Source of the DNA: Acidimicrobiia bacterium
GTDB taxonomy: Bacteria > Actinomycetota > Acidimicrobiia > Spongiisociales > UBA11373
Direction: 5' to 3'
DNA: 41,606 nucleotides
Assembly (NCBI GenBank): GCA_016215655.1
Contig: JACRIT010000086.1
Coordinates: forward strand, 1 to 41,606
Under the pieces are notes generated by a model. The model ran no database searches. It saw only the letters and a program-made list of their open reading frames with translations, and was not told where the DNA came from. A program made the translations under genes and the position numbers. Below are positions 7,542 to 14,083 of this stretch, one piece after another. Position 1 is the stretch's first letter; every line of letters begins with the position of its first letter.

Positions 7542-8219
7542 TTGACCATCCATATCGCCGACGACTCCGACCTGCTCGCCGAGCTCGCCGCCGACGTCAT
7601 CGCCGAGCGGCTCTCCTCGGCGGGACCCGACATCGGCCTTGCGGGCGGAGGAACCCCGCGGTCGACCTATCGCCGGCTCTCCCATCGAGATGTGAAATGG
7701 GCCACCGTCACCGCCTGGATGACCGACGAGCGCCACGTTCGCCCCGACCACCCCGACAGCAACGCCGGCATGGCCCAACGGGTGCTCTTCGACCATGTCG
7801 CCGGCACCCTTCACGCCGTGTCATGGCGGGAGTCGGCCGACGAGGCGGCCCATGACTATGCGCGCCGACTCGCCGGATTCCTTCCTGCCGGAGTCCACGG
7901 GCCGACTCCGACCACCGTGGTGCTGGGAGTCGGTGGTGACGGCCACACCGCCTCCCTGTTCCCCGGTTCGGCGGCGCTCGCGGTGACCGATCGTGACTTC
8001 GTGGCGACTCAGGTCCCTCGACACGGCACCCGGCTCACCGCCACCCTCCCGCTGCTCTCCCGGGCGCGGCTCACGGTGTTTCTCGTCAGCGGGGGGCACA
8101 AGGCGGAGATCGTCGCCACGATGCTCTCCGGCGACTCCGACCTCCCTGCCGCCCGGGTGGCGCGGGCCGCCCCCGAGGTGGTGTGGCTCCTCGACCGCGA
8201 CGCGGCGCGCCTGCTCTAG
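7542..8219 (+). CDS. pgl: 6-phosphogluconolactonase
   Basis: Pgl hydrolyses 6-phosphogluconolactone to 6-phosphogluconate in the oxidative pentose phosphate pathway. The 225-residue protein has AGGGTPRSTYRRL near residues 32-44, TDERHVRPDHPDSNAG near 60-75, and the family signature GVGGDGHTASLFPG near 127-140. Length is typical. The start is TTG, supported by the TAGCAT hexamer just upstream and by the usual start of the fold (TIHIADD). The frame stays open far upstream, but that part overlaps the divergent hydrolase and is not family-like. No zwf or gnd gene is adjacent. Confidence 0.9.
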   Translation: MTIHIADDSDLLAELAADVIAERLSSAGPDIGLAGGGTPRSTYRRLSHRDVKWATVTAWMTDERHVRPDHPDSNAGMAQRVLFDHVAGTLHAVSWRESADEAAHDYARRLAGFLPAGVHGPTPTTVVLGVGGDGHTASLFPGSAALAVTDRDFVATQVPRHGTRLTATLPLLSRARLTVFLVSGGHKAEIVATMLSGDSDLPAARVARAAPEVVWLLDRDAARLL

Positions 8220-8253
8220 AACCAAGGCCCGATCAGCCCAGCATCTCGCGTAG

Positions 8254-8287
8254 TGCGCATTGCGCATTGCGCATTGCGCGAATTGCG
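8254..8287. repeat. Heptad tandem repeat array C
   Basis: Three perfect TGCGCAT units followed by TGCGCGA and a partial unit. It lies between the convergent pgl and lipoprotein genes. TGCGCA is itself a palindrome, so the array can fold. Confidence 0.75.
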
Positions 8288-8292
8288 GGTGT

Positions 8293-8691
8293 CTACTCCC
8301 GCCCGAGCAACTGCAGCAGGTAGTGCGCCAACTCGGAGTCGGCGTCGAGGTCGGCAGCGAGGAACGCCGCGGTCTGCACCTCGCCGCGATCACACCGCAT
8401 CTTCTCGGAGCGGGCGTCGAGGTCCTTGCCCTGCTGCTCGAGCGCCACGAGGCCTTCGGGCCAGAGGGCCGGGTCCCGGGTCTCGGCGAGGGTGGCATCG
8501 TCGAGCACCTCGACGACCGACTCGAGGTACCGGGCGGTGTCTTCCGCCAGCCGGCCACAGGTGTCGTTCTCGATCGTGGTCGTCGTCGTGGGCACGCCTG
8601 GCGGCGACGTGGTCGGTGTGGTGGTACCGGAGTCGCAGGCGGTAGCGATCAATGCCACGAGGAGGGCGAGCCATGCGAACCGGCGTGTCAC
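8293..8691 (-). CDS. Small secreted lipoprotein, paralogue of the next gene
   Basis: A 132-residue putative lipoprotein of unknown function. The hydrophobic signal FAWLALLVALIATAC ends in a lipobox Cys. A Thr/Pro-rich linker (TTTPTTSPPGVPTTTTT) follows, then a helical domain of about 90 residues with two Cys. GTG 8691 was chosen because it starts directly before the signal peptide and has TACCCT 7 bases upstream; the longer frame would read through the repeat array. The domain resembles the protein at 8882-9283 in Cys spacing and in the pattern CxxLAxx...Lxx..xxLxxRxExxxC, so the two look like an old tandem duplication. Confidence 0.75.
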   Translation of the reverse strand: MTRRFAWLALLVALIATACDSGTTTPTTSPPGVPTTTTTIENDTCGRLAEDTARYLESVVEVLDDATLAETRDPALWPEGLVALEQQGKDLDARSEKMRCDRGEVQTAAFLAADLDADSELAHYLLQLLGRE

Positions 8692-8698
8692 ATGGGTG

Positions 8699-8704
8699 AG
8701 GGTA
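8699..8704 (-). promoter_or_regulatory. -10-like hexamer for the 8293-8691 lipoprotein (leaderless)
   Basis: TACCCT on the minus strand ends 7 bases before GTG 8691 and abuts heptad array D. Confidence 0.5.
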
Positions 8705-8712
8705 AACGCGAT

Positions 8713-8882
8713 GGCAGATTCCAGATGCCGGATGGCAGACGCCAGATGCCAGATGCCAGACCGATCGGGTACCGGGTACCGGGTGCCGGATGGAGGCCTC
8801 CCAAAAGGCAGATGCCCGACCCGCCCATCGGGATCGGGCATCTGGTATCCGGAGTCTGGTATCTGGAATCTGGTACCTGGTT
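8713..8882. repeat. Heptad tandem repeat array D, two halves in inverted orientation
   Basis: Twelve consecutive 7-base units run from 8713 to 8796 (GGCAGAT, TCCAGAT, GCCGGAT, GGCAGAC, two GCCAGAT, GCCAGAC, CGATCGG, two GTACCGG, GTGCCGG, ATGGAGG). Six inverted-type units follow at 8841-8882 (TCTGGTA, TCCGGAG, TCTGGTA, TCTGGAA, TCTGGTA, CCTGGTT). Between them lies an 11-base perfect inverted repeat, 8809-8819 with 8834-8844. It fills the whole gap between two lipoprotein genes and can form a large imperfect hairpin, perhaps ending the upstream transcript. Confidence 0.8.
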
Positions 8883-9283
8883 CAGCCCTCGAAGAATCCG
8901 CCTTCGCCGGCGCGGATCGACTCGATGAGGAACTGGCCGAAGACGGTGTCGGAGCTCAGATCATCGACCCGGGCGGTCATGAGCGCCGACATCTGCTCCT
9001 CGGTGCAGCCGAGTTCCTCGGCGCGGTCTTCGAGCGCGGTGCCGCGGGATTCGATCGAGGCGAGGGCGGGCGGGGTCTCCTCGCTGTTCCCCATGGCGGC
9101 GAGCTCCTCGGCGGACATCGAGTCGATGATGTCGAGGGTGTCCTGGAGCAGGGCGATGCTGGCGTCGGCGAGGGACTCACACGAGTTCACGCTGGCGGGA
9201 TCCGCCGAGCCGCCGTCGTCGCCGCATGCGGCCAAGGCGACGACCAGGAGAGTTGCCAACAAGACGGTGGGAGCGCGGCGCAT
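8882..9283 (-). CDS. Small secreted lipoprotein, paralogue of the previous gene
   Basis: A 133-residue putative lipoprotein of unknown function. The signal RRAPTVLLATLLVVALAAC ends in a clear lipobox (LAAC) at Cys20 and is followed by an acidic Gly/Asp/Ser stretch. The mature part is helical and acidic, with a Cys pair (CESLAD and LGCTEE) spaced much as in the protein at 8293-8691. ATG start, AAGAGGA just upstream, and a TAGGCT hexamer about 27 bases upstream; this gene has a short leader, unlike its paralogue. It lies just downstream of the microcompartment operon, separated by 69 bases, and probably has nothing to do with it. Confidence 0.75.
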   Translation of the reverse strand: MRRAPTVLLATLLVVALAACGDDGGSADPASVNSCESLADASIALLQDTLDIIDSMSAEELAAMGNSEETPPALASIESRGTALEDRAEELGCTEEQMSALMTARVDDLSSDTVFGQFLIESIRAGEGGFFEG

Positions 9284-9310
9284 GGTTCCTCTTTCCGGGG
9301 TTCGGGCGCG

Positions 9311-9316
9311 AGCCTA
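9311..9316 (-). promoter_or_regulatory. -10-like hexamer for the 8882-9283 lipoprotein
   Basis: TAGGCT on the minus strand, 27 bases before ATG 9283, leaves room for a leader with an AGAGGA ribosome site. Confidence 0.4.
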
Positions 9317-9352
9317 CCGGCTCAGCGAGCAGTCATCGGGTACCCGGACCCC

Positions 9353-9649
9353 TCAGGCCGAGTGCACGTCACGGGCAGCACCATCGACGAGGAGCTCATC
9401 GACGATGCCCACGATCACCGCTCGGATCGGGGCATCGGGAGCCGCCACCACCTGGCGGGCGCCGTTGCCCTCGTCGAGGATGAGGACCATTTCGCCCGCA
9501 CCGGCTCCGACCGTGTCCACGCAGATGAGGTAGTCGCCGGTGTCGCCACCCTCGGCATCGAGCATGTCGCACATGAGCAGGCGGCGGTTGTCGTAGATCG
9601 GATGGTTGATCGTCGAGACCACCGTGCCGGCGACCCTCCCCAGCTTCAT
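9353..9649 (-). CDS. BMC-P shell protein (EutN/CcmL family), copy 1
   Basis: A 98-residue EutN/CcmL-type protein; such proteins form pentamers that cap the vertices of microcompartment shells. KLGRVAGTVVST at the N-terminus, GAGAGEMVLILDEGNGARQ in the middle and DAPIRAVIVGIVDEL near the end are family hallmarks. It is the last gene of the operon, and its ATG overlaps the stop of the gene before it (ATGA). It differs clearly in sequence from the other two BMC-P copies, so it is probably not a recent duplicate. Confidence 0.93.
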   Translation of the reverse strand: MKLGRVAGTVVSTINHPIYDNRRLLMCDMLDAEGGDTGDYLICVDTVGAGAGEMVLILDEGNGARQVVAAPDAPIRAVIVGIVDELLVDGAARDVHSA

Positions 9650-9918
9650 CGGGCCCGCTCCACGGCGTCCACGATGCCGACGATGGCGTGATCGACCGGC
9701 ACGAAGGGCACGGGCATCGCCAGAGCCGCTTCGCGGCTTCCCACGATGTACACAAGCTCCCCCGGCCCGGCCATGGCGACGGCATCGGCGGCGACCACGG
9801 GGCGGCCTTTCGGCTTCTGCCCGCGATCGAGCGGCTGCACGATGAGGAAGCGAACACCCTCGAGACCCGCGGACTTGACCGAGGCGACGACGGTCCCGAT
9901 CACCTCAGCCAGCTGCAT
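9646..9918 (-). CDS. BMC-P shell protein (EutN/CcmL family), copy 2
   Basis: A 90-residue vertex protein: MQLAEVIGTVVASVKS at the N-terminus, GPGELVYIVGSREAA in the middle and VPVDHAIVGIVDAVE at the end. ATG 9918 was preferred over an ATG three codons upstream because EutN/CcmL proteins normally begin MxLGxVxGxVVA. It overlaps the end of the BMC-T gene by 14 bases and the next BMC-P by 4, so translation is likely coupled. Confidence 0.92.
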   Translation of the reverse strand: MQLAEVIGTVVASVKSAGLEGVRFLIVQPLDRGQKPKGRPVVAADAVAMAGPGELVYIVGSREAALAMPVPFVPVDHAIVGIVDAVERAR

Positions 9919-10507
9919 CGAAGCCACCGTCCCAGCCGACGCGGCTGCCGAACCGCGGTGCGGTGAACACGTTCTCCCCCATTTCGCCGTGCAGCTGCGG
10001 GATCACCACCGATCCGACGAGCAGTGCCGGATCGACCCGGCCCACCCCGATGGCGACCGCGGCCTGGACGTCCGACACGCTTCCGGAGAACAGGGCATAC
10101 GCCTTGCCCCCCAGGCCGTCGGCGAGATGGACTTCGAGGAGATCGACGGTGGCGCCCTTCACCGCGGCGTCGGCGGCCTCGAGGGTGGCCGCGACGGTGG
10201 CGGTCTCGATGACCCCCAGCGCTTCGCCGGCCGGGCCCAACCGGGCTCCCCGCACCGCCTCGGCGACGCTGGGGTGGACATCCGGCAGCAGCACGCGATC
10301 GACCAGCGTCGCCGCCCCGGACTCGATCCCGGCGGCGACGGCCTCCTCGACGTCGCCCACCGCGCCGGTCCCCATCACCAGGTACCGCCCGGGGTGCACC
10401 GTACCGGCGGTGATGGCGGCGACGGGACCGCGCTTGATCATGGCGTCGCCGGCCTTGATGCCGGCAGCGATGGAGGTGAACTCGAGGAGGGCGAGTGCGG
10501 GGTGCAT
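9905..10507 (-). CDS. BMC-T tandem-domain shell protein (first type)
   Basis: A 200-residue protein with two BMC domains: PALALLEFTSIAAGIKAGDAM opens the first and ALGVIETATVAATLEAADAA, around residue 96, opens the second. Such proteins form trimers that look like hexamers and tile the shell facets, often with a larger central pore. The opening is like the BMC-T1 type of Haliangium ochraceum. Its ATG overlaps the aldehyde dehydrogenase stop (TGATG). Whether the pore carries metabolites or a cofactor cannot be told; no Cys pair for an Fe-S site of the PduT kind is visible. Confidence 0.9.
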   Translation of the reverse strand: MHPALALLEFTSIAAGIKAGDAMIKRGPVAAITAGTVHPGRYLVMGTGAVGDVEEAVAAGIESGAATLVDRVLLPDVHPSVAEAVRGARLGPAGEALGVIETATVAATLEAADAAVKGATVDLLEVHLADGLGGKAYALFSGSVSDVQAAVAIGVGRVDPALLVGSVVIPQLHGEMGENVFTAPRFGSRVGWDGGFDAAG

Positions 10508-11958
10508 CACACGATCCTCAAGGCCCCGACGACGGCAATGCGACGCTCCCGGGTGAACGTGAGCGGCCGGGTCATGCCGTCACCCGAGGGGCTGGCGATG
10601 GAGAACGAGGTGAACCCCTCGCCGCCCTGGCCCAGCCCGGCGTAGTTGGGGCCATTGGCGATGAAGATCGACACATTGATCGAACGCGCCATGCGGGTGA
10701 TGGTCGCCACGTTGCTCGAGTGGATCGAAGCGGTATGGCGAAAGCGATGCTCGGAGCGGATGGCGAGGTCGATGGCCGCATCGACATCCGGTGTCGCCGT
10801 GACCGGCATGACCGGCATCATCTGCTCGGTCCACACCAGGTTGTGGTCGTTGGGCACGACAGCCACGAGCAGCCGCGGATCGCCATCCACGTCGACGCCG
10901 GCCGCGGTGGCGATATCACGGGCATTGCGGCCGATCCACGCACGGTTGATCACGCCGGGCTTGCCGGGCGGACCCATCGTCTCGAAGATGACCCGCTCCA
11001 CCTTGCGCAGCTCGTGCTCTTTGAGGATGTGGGCGCCGTGGCGACCCATCGCCCGCACCAGCTCGTCCACGATGGCCTTCACCGCGATCGTGGTCTTCTC
11101 ACACGTGCAGATCACGTTGTTGTCGAACGAGGCGCCGGCGACGATGTCTCGCGCCGCCCGATCGAGATCGGCGGTCTCATCGACCACGGCCGGCGGATTC
11201 CCCGGCCCGGCGGTGATGGCCCGCTTGTCGGTCTTGAGAGCTTCGCGCACCACCCCGGGCCCCCCGGTGACGAGCAGCACCCGCACCTTGGGATGGTGCA
11301 TGAGCTCCTGCGCCGACTGGATGGTCGGATCGGGGACGGCCGTGACCAGATCGGCCGGACCGCCGGCGGCGAGGACGGCCCGGTTGAGCAGGCGCACGTT
11401 CTCGGCGGACACCTTGCGGGCATTGGGATGAGCGTTGAACACCACGGCGTTGCCACCGCTGAGGATGGCGATGGCGTTGTTGATGATCGTTGCCGTGGGA
11501 TTGGTGGTCGGAGTGATGGAGCCGATGATCCCGAACGGGGCGTGTTCGGTGAGCATCATCCCGCCGTCGCCGGTCTCGATGAGCGGTTCGAGATCCTCGG
11601 GGCCGGGCGTGCGGGTGGCAACGAGGATGTTCTTGCGGACCTTGTCCTCGGTCCTGCCGAGTCCGGTCTCCTCGTGGGCGAGCCGGGCGAGGTGTTCGGC
11701 GTTGGCGAGCATCGCGGTGCGAATGGAACCGATCACGGCGGTGCGGATACCGGTGCCGAGGGCCGTGTAGCGGTTGTAGGCCCGCTCGGCGGCCTGCACC
11801 GCCTCATCGACGGTGGCGTAGAGGCCCTCACCCAGCGAGGTGTCCGGCACCGGGACGGGAACCCGGGGGTTCGCCGGAGCGGCGTCGGCCGTTCCCCCGA
11901 GACGCGCCCGCACCCGGGCGATGATCGCCTGGACGTCCTGATCGCTGTAGGGCGTCAT
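10507..11958 (-). CDS. CoA-acylating aldehyde dehydrogenase, PduP/EutE-like, BMC cargo
   Basis: A 483-residue enzyme that would convert an aldehyde, NAD+ and CoA to acyl-CoA and NADH. The substrate expected from the operon is acetaldehyde made by DeoC. The family pattern ASFDNNVICTCEK puts the catalytic Cys at 284; TPTTNPTATIINN, VTGGPGVVREAL and NGPNYAGLGQGGEG are also visible. Residues 3-20 (YSDQDVQAIIARVRARL) form a predicted amphipathic helix, followed by a Pro/Ala-rich linker to about residue 40. This is the typical encapsulation peptide of PduP-type cargo. The gene is embedded among shell genes: one base after a BMC-P stop, and overlapping the BMC-T start. Confidence 0.93.
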   Translation of the reverse strand: MTPYSDQDVQAIIARVRARLGGTADAAPANPRVPVPVPDTSLGEGLYATVDEAVQAAERAYNRYTALGTGIRTAVIGSIRTAMLANAEHLARLAHEETGLGRTEDKVRKNILVATRTPGPEDLEPLIETGDGGMMLTEHAPFGIIGSITPTTNPTATIINNAIAILSGGNAVVFNAHPNARKVSAENVRLLNRAVLAAGGPADLVTAVPDPTIQSAQELMHHPKVRVLLVTGGPGVVREALKTDKRAITAGPGNPPAVVDETADLDRAARDIVAGASFDNNVICTCEKTTIAVKAIVDELVRAMGRHGAHILKEHELRKVERVIFETMGPPGKPGVINRAWIGRNARDIATAAGVDVDGDPRLLVAVVPNDHNLVWTEQMMPVMPVTATPDVDAAIDLAIRSEHRFRHTASIHSSNVATITRMARSINVSIFIANGPNYAGLGQGGEGFTSFSIASPSGDGMTRPLTFTRERRIAVVGALRIV

Positions 11959-11959
11959 G

Positions 11960-12247
11960 TCACTTCACGTACTTCACGTCGCCGCCGACCTCCCACGTGT
12001 CGACGATCGCCATGATCACGGCGTCGCATGGCCGATCCCGGGTGGCCGCGGTCTGGCGCGCCGACGAACCGGTGGCGTACATCACGACCTCGCCCACGCC
12101 CGCACCGACACCATCGACGGCGACGACATAGCCGGACGTATCCGCGTCGTCGACATCGATCTGCCGGACCACGAGGAACTTGAGGCCCTCCATCGTGGCC
12201 TCCTTGCGCGACGCTACGAGCGTGCCAACCACCCGGCCGAGGAGCAC
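11960..12247 (-). CDS. BMC-P shell protein (EutN/CcmL family), copy 3
   Basis: A 95-residue vertex protein: [16 protein letters not shown] at the N-terminus, [19 protein letters not shown] in the middle, [14 protein letters not shown] at the end. GTG start, 15 bases after the BMC-H stop. It is the closest of the three BMC-P copies to typical EutN/CcmL. A shell needs only twelve pentamers, so three genes suggest distinct variants. Confidence 0.93.
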   Translation of the reverse strand: MLLGRVVGTLVASRKEATMEGLKFLVVRQIDVDDADTSGYVVAVDGVGAGVGEVVMYATGSSARQTAATRDRPCDAVIMAIVDTWEVGGDVKYVK

Positions 12248-12262
12248 GGTCCGCGCTCCCGG

Positions 12263-12565
12263 CTAGGCCGACTCTGCCGCGGCCTCGTCGGCGCGGCCGA
12301 GCGGCAGTACCAGGTCGATGTTGACGTGGGGACGGGCGATGACGTGTGTCGAGACGACTTCGCCGACCTTCTCGGCACCGCGGACACCGGCGTCGATGGC
12401 GGCCTTGACCGCCGCGACGTCACCGCGCACCACCGCCGTCACGTACCCCCCACCGGTCTTCTCATACGAGACCAGCTCGACCTTGGCCGCCTTGACCATC
12501 GCGTCGGCCGCCTCCACCATCGCCGCGAACCCGCGGCATTCGATCATTCCCAGTGCTTCAGCCAT
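12263..12565 (-). CDS. BMC-H hexameric shell protein
   Basis: A 100-residue single-BMC-domain protein. [21 protein letters not shown] is the usual opening, and [21 protein letters not shown] contains the pore loop (here Thr-Gly-Gly-Gly), followed by an [10 protein letters not shown] end. It is the only BMC-H in the operon and therefore probably the bulk facet tile. It is preceded by the only real non-coding gap in the operon (47 bases), which holds a small GC hairpin; the start is ATG with GGGAG upstream. The tail after the domain is Ala/Glu-rich. Confidence 0.95.
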   Translation of the reverse strand: MAEALGMIECRGFAAMVEAADAMVKAAKVELVSYEKTGGGYVTAVVRGDVAAVKAAIDAGVRGAEKVGEVVSTHVIARPHVNIDLVLPLGRADEAAAESA

Positions 12566-12596
12566 GGGTTCTCGTTCTCCCTTGTTGTCCGACCCG

Positions 12597-12612
12597 CCGG
12601 GGTGATCCCCGG
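12597..12612 (-). other. Small GC hairpin inside the BMC operon
   Basis: CCGGGG and CCCCGG pair across a 4-base loop directly after the stop of the BMC-T gene and upstream of the BMC-H ribosome site. It could slow RNA decay or mark a processing point that raises BMC-H output, or be a weak terminator. Confidence 0.4.
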
Positions 12613-13239
12613 TCAGGAAGCTTCCCGACCTGCCAAACCTTCGAGTGCGGCCACCGCCGCCCTCCAGCCGACATCGATGTCCCGTTCCTCGCCGCCGAGG
12701 TACACCCTGCCGAGTGATCCAAAGGACCGCACTTCGAGCACGTTGATGTTCGCAGCCTTCTCCGCCTCATTGGCGGCGAGCGGCGCATAGGAAGCGGGTT
12801 CCATCTCCAGGACATACAGGGTCTGGCCGGGGATGAGCATCTGTCCGTGTCGCATCCGGTTGATGAGCTGCGCCTGGTGGTCGTCGATGCGCCGGATGAT
12901 CTGGCTCGAGGCGATCTTCGGCTTGATGCGATCCGTCTCCTTGGCACCGATCTCGGCGAGGATGGCGGCCCCGGCGGCGCGGGTCTCGGCCTGGGAGGGC
13001 GAGTGGACCTCGAGAAGCCCGAAGTACCGCTCGACGATCTGCATGCCCGGCTTCACCTTCGTCGCCTTGAGGGCGACATCGGTGAGCCGGTTGATCTCGA
13101 TGCCCGGCGAGATCTCCACATAGAGGGAGGCGTCGCCGGCGAGGGGGAGGAATCCCTGGGCGACCGTGCCGAGAAACGCGGCGTACTGCGGCTGGAGGCT
13201 GTCGAGGAACGAGTAGCCCCGAAGATCAATATCTGCCAC
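12613..13239 (-). CDS. BMC-T tandem-domain shell protein (second, double-stacking type)
   Basis: A 208-residue BMC-T protein closely resembling the stacked, gated trimers of Haliangium ochraceum (Hoch_3341 type), as I remember that sequence. It shares [12 protein letters not shown], a [18 protein letters not shown] segment, [18 protein letters not shown], and [12 protein letters not shown] in the second domain. Such trimers can pair face to face and carry a pore that opens and closes, suited to larger molecules such as CoA or NAD. GTG start, overlapping the end of deoC by 14 bases. Confidence 0.9.
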   Translation of the reverse strand: MADIDLRGYSFLDSLQPQYAAFLGTVAQGFLPLAGDASLYVEISPGIEINRLTDVALKATKVKPGMQIVERYFGLLEVHSPSQAETRAAGAAILAEIGAKETDRIKPKIASSQIIRRIDDHQAQLINRMRHGQMLIPGQTLYVLEMEPASYAPLAANEAEKAANINVLEVRSFGSLGRVYLGGEERDIDVGWRAAVAALEGLAGREAS

Positions 13240-14083
13240 TCGACGTACCTCCCGTAACGATTTGGACCCCGGCCGAGGCGCCGATGCGCGTCGCCCCGGC
13301 AGCGATCATCTGCTTCACGTCCTCCGCACTGCGAATCCCACCTGAGGCCTTCACCCCGATCTTGGGACCCACCGCCTCCCGCATCAAGGCCACGTCATAG
13401 ACGGTGGCCCCGCCGGGGCCAAACCCCGTCGATGTCTTCACGAAGTCGGCCTTCGCCTCGACCGCCAGCTTCGAGGCGACCACCTTCTCCTCGTCGGTGA
13501 GCAGGGCCGTCTCCAGGATCACCTTGCACAGTGCCCCGGCCTCACGACAGGCTTCGGAGACTCCAGCGATGTCGCGCCGCACCAGGTCATAGTCGCCGGA
13601 CTTGAGCGCTCCGACGTTGATCACCATGTCGATCTCCCGGGCCCCGTCGCGAATCGCCCTCCGGGCCTCCATGGCCTTGATCTCCGCGGTGGCTGCCCCC
13701 AGTGGGAAGCCCACCACACAGCACGCCACGACGCTGCTCCCCTTCAGGGCGTCGGCGACGCGTTTCGCCCACGTCGGGTTCACACACACCGAGGCGAAAC
13801 CGTACTCGACGGCCTCGGCGCACATCCGATCGATGTCGGAGGAGGTGGCCTCGGGCTTCAACAACGTGTGATCGATGAAGCCGGCGAGATCGGTGGGCAC
13901 ATCGGCGCCGGCGCCATTGAACGTGACGCGTGTGGCCCCGGCGGCGAGCACGGAGCGCACCTTGGGAGCGGAGTGCGCCACGCAGTCGCCGACACAGGCC
14001 AGGCAGTCGTCCCAGGCCTCACCCGCCAGGGTGGCCAGGACCTCCCGGGTGATCGCCTCGACGAGGGCGTCGCGGTCGGTCAT
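13226..14083 (-). CDS. deoC: Deoxyribose-phosphate aldolase DeoC, BMC cargo
   Basis: DeoC cleaves 2-deoxyribose 5-phosphate to glyceraldehyde 3-phosphate and acetaldehyde. The 285-residue protein has the catalytic Asp152 (IDMVINVG), the Schiff-base Lys216 (FVKTSTGFG) and Lys245 (VKASGGI). It has an extra N-terminus of about 65 residues before [12 protein letters not shown]. This holds a predicted amphipathic helix ([17 protein letters not shown]), a Cys cluster at 27, 30 and 34 (CLACVGDC), and a short linker domain. The ATG at 14083 overlaps the stop of the RpiB-like gene (ATGA); a longer frame upstream is low-complexity and overlaps that gene. The helix fits shell targeting; the role of the Cys cluster is unknown. 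Confidence 0.94.
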   Translation of the reverse strand: MTDRDALVEAITREVLATLAGEAWDDCLACVGDCVAHSAPKVRSVLAAGATRVTFNGAGADVPTDLAGFIDHTLLKPEATSSDIDRMCAEAVEYGFASVCVNPTWAKRVADALKGSSVVACCVVGFPLGAATAEIKAMEARRAIRDGAREIDMVINVGALKSGDYDLVRRDIAGVSEACREAGALCKVILETALLTDEEKVVASKLAVEAKADFVKTSTGFGPGGATVYDVALMREAVGPKIGVKASGGIRSAEDVKQMIAAGATRIGASAGVQIVTGGTSSGRY

